The notes under the pieces: model-generated
Database searches by the model: none
Told to the model about the DNA's origin: nothing
Seen by the model: the letters and a program-made list of their open reading frames with translations, nothing else
Shown: piece after piece, positions 59,693 through 64,000 of the stretch
How positions within the stretch are numbered: position 1 is the stretch's first letter
Layout: each line of letters begins with the position of its first letter
Program-made: the position numbers and the translations under genes
Assembly: GCF_032190635.1 (NCBI RefSeq)
Contig: NZ_JAVLAS010000001.1
Coordinates: 2,108,001 to 2,172,000 of the forward strand
Length of the DNA stretch: 64,000 bases
Direction of reading: 5' to 3'
From: Levilactobacillus zymae
GTDB taxonomy: Bacteria; Bacillota; Bacilli; Lactobacillales; Lactobacillaceae

Positions 59693-61825
59693 GTGGAACG
59701 TTTCAAAAAGATTTGGGCTCGAACCGGAACCCGGATGGGCTTTGTCGCCCTCCTGGTCATCCTGTTTTGGCTAAAGACCCTCGTCGCCTACTTTGTCGAC
59801 TTCAACTTGAACCTTAGTGATCCTTTTCAGTTCATGATCCTCTTGTTGAATCCGTTGGCGACGACGCTCCTACTCTTCGGGCTCGCGCTATACTTTAAGC
59901 GTGCACGCTTCTTTTACCCGTTTTTATTTCTCATCGACATTCTCAACACGTTACTCCTCTACATCAACGTGATCTACTTCCGAGAATTCACCGATTTTAT
60001 GACCGTCAGCACCATGTTGGGGTACTCCAAGGTCGACCAAGGCCTATCCGGCAGTTCGCTGGCGCTCACCTCCCCCCACGACATCCTCTACTGGCTTGAT
60101 TTGGTCGTGGTATTAGCGCTCATGGCGACTCGCCGGATCTACATCGACCCGCGGCCTGTCAACAAGCGCGTGGGTCTGGCCGTAACCTCATTGTCCATGT
60201 TACTGTTCGCCGGCAACCTGACGCTGGGCGAAATGGACCGGCCCCAGTTACTGACCCGGACCTTCGATCGGACCTACGTGGTCAAATACCTGGGGTTAGA
60301 CGCCTTTACCGTCTATGACGGTATCAAGACCCAGCACACCAGTGAAGTCCGCTCACACGCCAAAAAATCCGAGTTAGACGGCATCCTGAAGTTCGTGCAC
60401 CAGAACTACGCCGCCCCGAATAAAAAACTCTACGGGGTCGCCAAGGGTAAGAACGTGATCGTCATTCACCTGGAAAGCTTCCAGCAGTTCCTGTTGAACC
60501 GTAAAGTTAACGGCCAGGAAGTCACGCCGTTTCTCAACAAGCTGTACAACAGTAAATCGACCTACAGTTTCGACAACTTCTTTCACGAGGTCGGCCAAGG
60601 GAAGACTTCCGACGCCGAAACCATGCTGGAAACCGGGACGTTTGGGTTATCGCAAGGCTCACTGTTTACACAACTAGGAAACGACAATACCTTCCAGGCG
60701 GCGCCCGCCATCTTCGACCAATCCGGTTACACCACGGCGGTCTTCCACGGCAACGTAGCTAGCTTCTGGAACCGCAGCAACACCTACAAGAACCTAGGCT
60801 ACCAGTACTTCTTTGACGCCAGCTACTACGACACCTCCGGGGACAAGTCGCTGGGCTACGGGTTAAAGGACAAGTTACTGTTTAACGACTCCGTCAAGTA
60901 CCTGCAACACCTGCAACAACCATTTTACGTGAAGTACCTAACCGTCACTAACCACTTCCCGTACACCTTAGACAGCGAGGATTCTAGCTTTAAGACACCG
61001 GATACCGGTGATAAGACGGTTGACAATTACTTTAAGACCGCCCATTATCTGGATCAATCCGTCAAGGAATTCTATCACTACCTTAAAAAATCGGGGTTAG
61101 CTAAGAATTCAATCATCATGCTTTACGGGGACCACTACGGTATTTCTAATTCGTCGAATAAGGCCTTAGCCAAGGTCTTGGGCGTTAACCCCGACGACTG
61201 GAACGACTATGATAATGCTCAGCTGCAACGCGTTCCGCTGATGTTCAACATGCCCGGCTACACCCACGGCAAGGTGGAACACCAATATGGTGGTGAAATC
61301 GACGTCTTACCAACCCTCCTGCACCTGATGGGGATCAGTTCCAAGAAATACCTGCAATTTGGGACCGACCTGTTCTCAAAGGAACATAATCAGGTCGTGG
61401 CCTTCCGGAACCGGGATTGGGAGAGTCCGGATTACACGTCCGTCGATGGGACCATCTACAGCAATAAGACCGGCGAGGAACTTCACCCGACCGGCAAGCA
61501 AAAAGCCGCCATCGAAAAGATGCAAAAACACGTCAACGAAGCCCTAAGTTACTCGGATTCGTTGAACCAGAAGAATCTCCTACGCTTCTACCACCCGAAG
61601 GGCTTTAAGGCCGTTGATCCCAACGACTACAATTACGCCGACGGGTTGGAAAAGGCCGAAAAGATTGAAGACAAACTGGGCTTGAAGTCCACCAGTCTCT
61701 TCTCGCGCAACGGTGATAAGTCCACCCAGAAGTGGTACAGCACCGATGCCCCAGAACTGAACCATAAAGAAACTGACTCGAACCGAATCAAGATTACCAA
61801 CCAAGACGACACCAGCGGTAAGTAA
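59693..61825 (+). CDS. ltaS: Lipoteichoic acid synthase LtaS
   Basis: The 710-residue protein has five N-terminal membrane segments (to about residue 190) followed by an extracellular sulfatase-fold domain. It polymerises glycerol phosphate from phosphatidylglycerol onto the glycolipid anchor. Visible are the metal/active-site start VIHLESFQQF, the catalytic-Thr region QGKTSDAETMLETGTFGL, AVFHGN, LTVTNHFPY and YGDHYGI. The start is GTG with AAGGAG upstream. The length is typical. Monocistronic, ending at a strong terminator. Confidence 0.93.
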   Translation: MERFKKIWARTGTRMGFVALLVILFWLKTLVAYFVDFNLNLSDPFQFMILLLNPLATTLLLFGLALYFKRARFFYPFLFLIDILNTLLLYINVIYFREFTDFMTVSTMLGYSKVDQGLSGSSLALTSPHDILYWLDLVVVLALMATRRIYIDPRPVNKRVGLAVTSLSMLLFAGNLTLGEMDRPQLLTRTFDRTYVVKYLGLDAFTVYDGIKTQHTSEVRSHAKKSELDGILKFVHQNYAAPNKKLYGVAKGKNVIVIHLESFQQFLLNRKVNGQEVTPFLNKLYNSKSTYSFDNFFHEVGQGKTSDAETMLETGTFGLSQGSLFTQLGNDNTFQAAPAIFDQSGYTTAVFHGNVASFWNRSNTYKNLGYQYFFDASYYDTSGDKSLGYGLKDKLLFNDSVKYLQHLQQPFYVKYLTVTNHFPYTLDSEDSSFKTPDTGDKTVDNYFKTAHYLDQSVKEFYHYLKKSGLAKNSIIMLYGDHYGISNSSNKALAKVLGVNPDDWNDYDNAQLQRVPLMFNMPGYTHGKVEHQYGGEIDVLPTLLHLMGISSKKYLQFGTDLFSKEHNQVVAFRNRDWESPDYTSVDGTIYSNKTGEELHPTGKQKAAIEKMQKHVNEALSYSDSLNQKNLLRFYHPKGFKAVDPNDYNYADGLEKAEKIEDKLGLKSTSLFSRNGDKSTQKWYSTDAPELNHKETDSNRIKITNQDDTSGK

Positions 61826-61831
61826 TCACGC

Positions 61832-61882
61832 AAAACACCATCTCAATTCTGGAGAACTCTCCAGTACTGGGATGGTGTTTTT
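61832..61882 (+). terminator. ltaS terminator
   Basis: AAAACACCATCTCA pairs with TGGGATGGTGTTTT around an inner CTGGAGA/TCTCCAG stem, with T-run. Confidence 0.88.
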
Positions 61883-61953
61883 GGTTCTATAATTAATTTG
61901 TATAGGGGCAATGCTTTCGGGGGAATTGTTTTCAGACAATTCCTAAATGACTA

Positions 61954-62004
61954 GGGCCTGTCTTAAGGCGCAATCACCGATTTAACTGACCAATCCATTA
62001 GCCT
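61954..62004. mobile_element. Truncated MITE-like element end
   Basis: GGGCCTGTCTTAA followed by CAATCACCGATTTAACTGA matches the first 50 bp of the 33.5- and 46.5-kb elements, with CTAG at its outer edge. The match ends at the stop codon of the reductase gene; the other half is absent. Confidence 0.6.
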
Positions 62005-62990
62005 TCTCGCAACGATGTGCTGTGAACCGGCCCCCGCTTATCCGGGAAGTAGTCCGTCATGATCTGATGAACCGCAATCGGCGCTTCACCGTATCCCGTG
62101 GCAATCAACGGTTGCTTCCCGGGGTACGTGGCCCCGTCACCAATCGCAAACACTCCGGGGACGCTGGTCGCCATGGTCGAATCCACCGCAATCAACCGCC
62201 GGTCCCGTTCAAAGGCCAGGTCCCAGCCCTCGATCACGTGGTAGTCGGACGTGAAGCCGTAACTAATTAATAACTTATCCACGATGAGGTGTTCTTCCGT
62301 ATTGGCGCCGACCGTCTTAATGGTCACGTCCACTGCCCCATCGGCCGTAGCGGCCAGTTGGCGGATCAAATACGGCGTTTTAACCGTCACGCTCGACTGA
62401 TGCAACACATCGACCATGTGCTCTAACCCGCGAAAAGTATCGCGTCGGTGCAACAGCGTGACTGATTGGGCCACCGATTCCAACATCAAGGCCTGGTCGA
62501 TGGCCGAGTCCCCCCCACCAGCGACCAACACCCGCTGTCCGCGGAACTGGTCCTTATCCGGCACGCTGTAGCTCACCTGACCACGTGCGACGAAGTCCTC
62601 AATGTGGGCCACGTTGAGCGGGCGTGGTGCAAAGGCCCCGTTTCCCACCGCCACAATCACGGTTTTACTATGGGTCACGCCCTTAGTCGTGGTCACGGCA
62701 AAACCATCGTCAATCGCTTGTAGGTTGGTGACGGGCGTCCCCGTTTGTACGGTTAGCGGAAACTGAGCCAATTGCTGGCGCTGGGCCGTGATCAGGTCCC
62801 GCCCTTGAATCGCGGGGTAGCCCGCCACGTCGAGAATCGTCTTTTCGGGATATAAGGCATTGACTTGCCCGCCCAAATCAGCGAGGCTTTCCACCAACTG
62901 GGTCTTAGCATTCCGCATTCCCGCGTAGAAGGCCGCAAACATCCCCACGGGACCGCCCCCAATAATTGTAATGTCGTACGTTTCAGTCAT
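61998..62990 (-). CDS. Ferredoxin/flavodoxin-NADP+ reductase, thioredoxin reductase-like type
   Basis: The 330-residue flavoprotein has FAD motif IIGGGPVGMFAAFYAG, NADPH motif VLVAGGGDSAIDQALML and the C-terminal FAIGDGATYPG. It lacks the CxxC of thioredoxin reductase, which places it with the Bacillus YumC-type reductases. The start MTETYDITIIGG (62990) has GGAG 8 nt upstream; a longer reading is unsupported. Its 5' end diverges from a secreted hydrolase gene with very little space between. The stop TAA falls within a truncated repeat element. Confidence 0.88.
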   Translation of the reverse strand: MTETYDITIIGGGPVGMFAAFYAGMRNAKTQLVESLADLGGQVNALYPEKTILDVAGYPAIQGRDLITAQRQQLAQFPLTVQTGTPVTNLQAIDDGFAVTTTKGVTHSKTVIVAVGNGAFAPRPLNVAHIEDFVARGQVSYSVPDKDQFRGQRVLVAGGGDSAIDQALMLESVAQSVTLLHRRDTFRGLEHMVDVLHQSSVTVKTPYLIRQLAATADGAVDVTIKTVGANTEEHLIVDKLLISYGFTSDYHVIEGWDLAFERDRRLIAVDSTMATSVPGVFAIGDGATYPGKQPLIATGYGEAPIAVHQIMTDYFPDKRGPVHSTSLREG

Positions 62991-63035
62991 GTTCATCACT
63001 CCATTTTTAAATTTAACGTGAAAGGAAGTCTGGGT

Positions 63036-63794
63036 ATGCAGCATCGTCATCTCTGGATCAGCGTCGGGATTAGTCTACTGATCATTTTGAGTCTCACGGG
63101 CGCGTGGGCCACCCACCACCAAGCCCTTCGTCAATTCCGCGGGCCACAGACCAGAACGGCCACTTTGCTGTTACCCGGCGATGGTGGCAATTGGTTGTCG
63201 CTACGCAGTATGACTCTCACCCTCAATCAGCCCCACGTCGCCACCCATAGCTTGACCGCCCACGTTGCCAGCAACGGACACGTCCAGTGGGAACAATTCC
63301 ATTCAGTGCGGGCCGATAATCCCCTGATTCCGGTTCTGTTCGCGGATAATACGCACCCGCAACGAGAAGCCCATCAATTGGTCGGTGTCCTGAACGACCT
63401 CGCTAAGCGTTACCACATCACCCACGTGAATTTCGTGGGTCATTCATCAGGTGGCACCATTGCCTTGGCCTACCTGAACTTACCCCATCCAGCAGCCGTG
63501 ACCGTCAATCACTTAGTCTGCATCGGCGCCGACTTTCCGGGCATCCCACCGCTGACCCGTCACTATCCAAAACTACAGGTCCTAAATCTCGCCGGCATGA
63601 TTGACGCCGTGCCCAACGATGGTGAGGTGCCGTTAAGCGATGCTCGGCGGCTGGGCCCCTTAGTTCGGGGGCACGTGGCCAGCTACCGCTTTAAGATCGT
63701 TCACGGTCATCTCTGGCAAGTTGAACACTCACTCTTACACGAAAGTGCTCCGGTGGACCGCACCATCGCCACCTTCCTCTACCGTCCTAACTGA
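63036..63794 (+). CDS. Secreted/membrane-anchored alpha/beta hydrolase (DUF915-like)
   Basis: The 252-residue protein has an N-terminal signal anchor (residues about 5-24) and an alpha/beta hydrolase core. An early LLPGDGGN oxyanion region, the nucleophile in VNFVGHSSGGTIAL (GHSSG) and a late His in IVHGHLWQVEHS are visible. It is of the DUF915 lipase-like group, probably surface-exposed and acting on small esters. The ATG 63036 has AAAGGAAG upstream. Its start lies 46 nt from the divergent reductase start; its 3' end overlaps a convergent gene by 16 nt. Confidence 0.8.
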   Translation: MQHRHLWISVGISLLIILSLTGAWATHHQALRQFRGPQTRTATLLLPGDGGNWLSLRSMTLTLNQPHVATHSLTAHVASNGHVQWEQFHSVRADNPLIPVLFADNTHPQREAHQLVGVLNDLAKRYHITHVNFVGHSSGGTIALAYLNLPHPAAVTVNHLVCIGADFPGIPPLTRHYPKLQVLNLAGMIDAVPNDGEVPLSDARRLGPLVRGHVASYRFKIVHGHLWQVEHSLLHESAPVDRTIATFLYRPN

Positions 63795-64000
63795 GTCGCC
63801 TTTAAAATTCGTTGCCCCTGTAACGTCCGGGCTTCACGTAAACCGGCGTTCACCAACACATAGACGGCCAACCAACCGATAGCGATTAAGACCCACTGTT
63901 GCAAATACAAAATATCCAACACCGCAAACGGCGCATTCCAATCCCACGCGGCGTGTAACAAGATGGCTAACAGGTAAAAGCGTAAAAACTTCGGGGCTAC
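63779..64000 (-). CDS. C-terminal part of a PrsW-like intramembrane protease
   Basis: The frame is open from the window edge to 63779 (about 73 residues visible). It has FYLLAILLHAAWDW, then two hydrophobic segments (VLIAIGWLAVYVLV) and a basic tail (LREARTLQGQRIL). The HAAWDW motif and terminal membrane segment resemble the C-terminal part of PrsW-family site-1 proteases. The N-terminal catalytic EExxK region is outside the window, so the call is tentative. Confidence 0.5.
   Translation of the reverse strand, partial: VAPKFLRFYLLAILLHAAWDWNAPFAVLDILYLQQWVLIAIGWLAVYVLVNAGLREARTLQGQRILKATQLGR

Noticed and set aside
1..64000. CRISPR array, tRNA or rRNA genes, prophage, conjugation or plasmid replication genes
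   Set aside because: No regularly spaced repeats, no cloverleaf-like sequences and none of the corresponding protein families were seen.

Overview
The window looks like chromosomal DNA from a fairly GC-rich member of the Lactobacillaceae (Levilactobacillus-like; the species cannot be fixed from sequence alone). The evidence is the gene content: malolactic enzyme, PepX and proline iminopeptidase, OppABCDF, LtaS, L,D-transpeptidases, a choloylglycine-hydrolase-like gene and an IS30 typical of lactobacilli. Ribosome binding sites are AGGAGG-like throughout. No rRNA, tRNA, CRISPR array or prophage was seen.

Layout. Bases 1-5.3 kb hold a minus-strand operon that reads as a transaldolase-type sulfoquinovose (plant sulfosugar) pathway. 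In transcription order it is an aldehyde dehydrogenase, a GPH-type sugar transporter, a sulfofructose transaldolase, an isomerase and a GH31 sulfoquinovosidase, the last being frameshifted and cut by the window edge. An IS30 copy (5.4-6.4 kb) sits directly upstream. At 6.7-9.4 kb is the malolactic locus: mleS and a divergent mleR with an in-frame amber stop. From 10.6 to 23.6 kb lies an oligopeptide transport locus with oppBCDF and four tandem oppA paralogs, each oppA behind its own similar promoter. A second, inverted IS30 copy separates the oppA2 promoter from its gene.

From 23.8 to 31.6 kb are hflX, a glutamine-type ABC transporter, two unusual surface/membrane genes, a frameshifted zur and a nudix/kinase pair. 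From 32 to 37.3 kb are an amino acid permease, pepX and pepI. From 37.3 to 43.3 kb are an acetyltransferase, two L,D-transpeptidases, an ABC-F protein, a VOC protein, a CAAX-type protease and DegV. A tryptophan-type ABC transporter, trpXYZ, follows at 43.4-46.4 kb behind a leader that looks like a peptide-coupled attenuator. From 46.6 kb to the end are an oxidoreductase, TerC, a serine hydrolase, an IS200-type element, cell-wall hydrolases, a choloylglycine-hydrolase-family gene broken by a 19-bp tandem duplication, an MMPL transporter, a MerR regulator, ltaS, a flavin reductase and a partial PrsW-like gene.

How it fits together. Peptide and amino acid acquisition dominates (Opp with four receptors, PepX, PepI, Gln and Trp ABC systems, an APC permease), with a cell-wall remodelling set beside it. 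The most distinctive content is the sulfosugar operon in a lactic acid bacterium, the trp leader, a small family of terminal-repeat elements (33.5, 46.5 and 62 kb) carrying a nested structured insert, and an unusual number of recently broken genes (GH31, mleR, zur, choloylglycine hydrolase).
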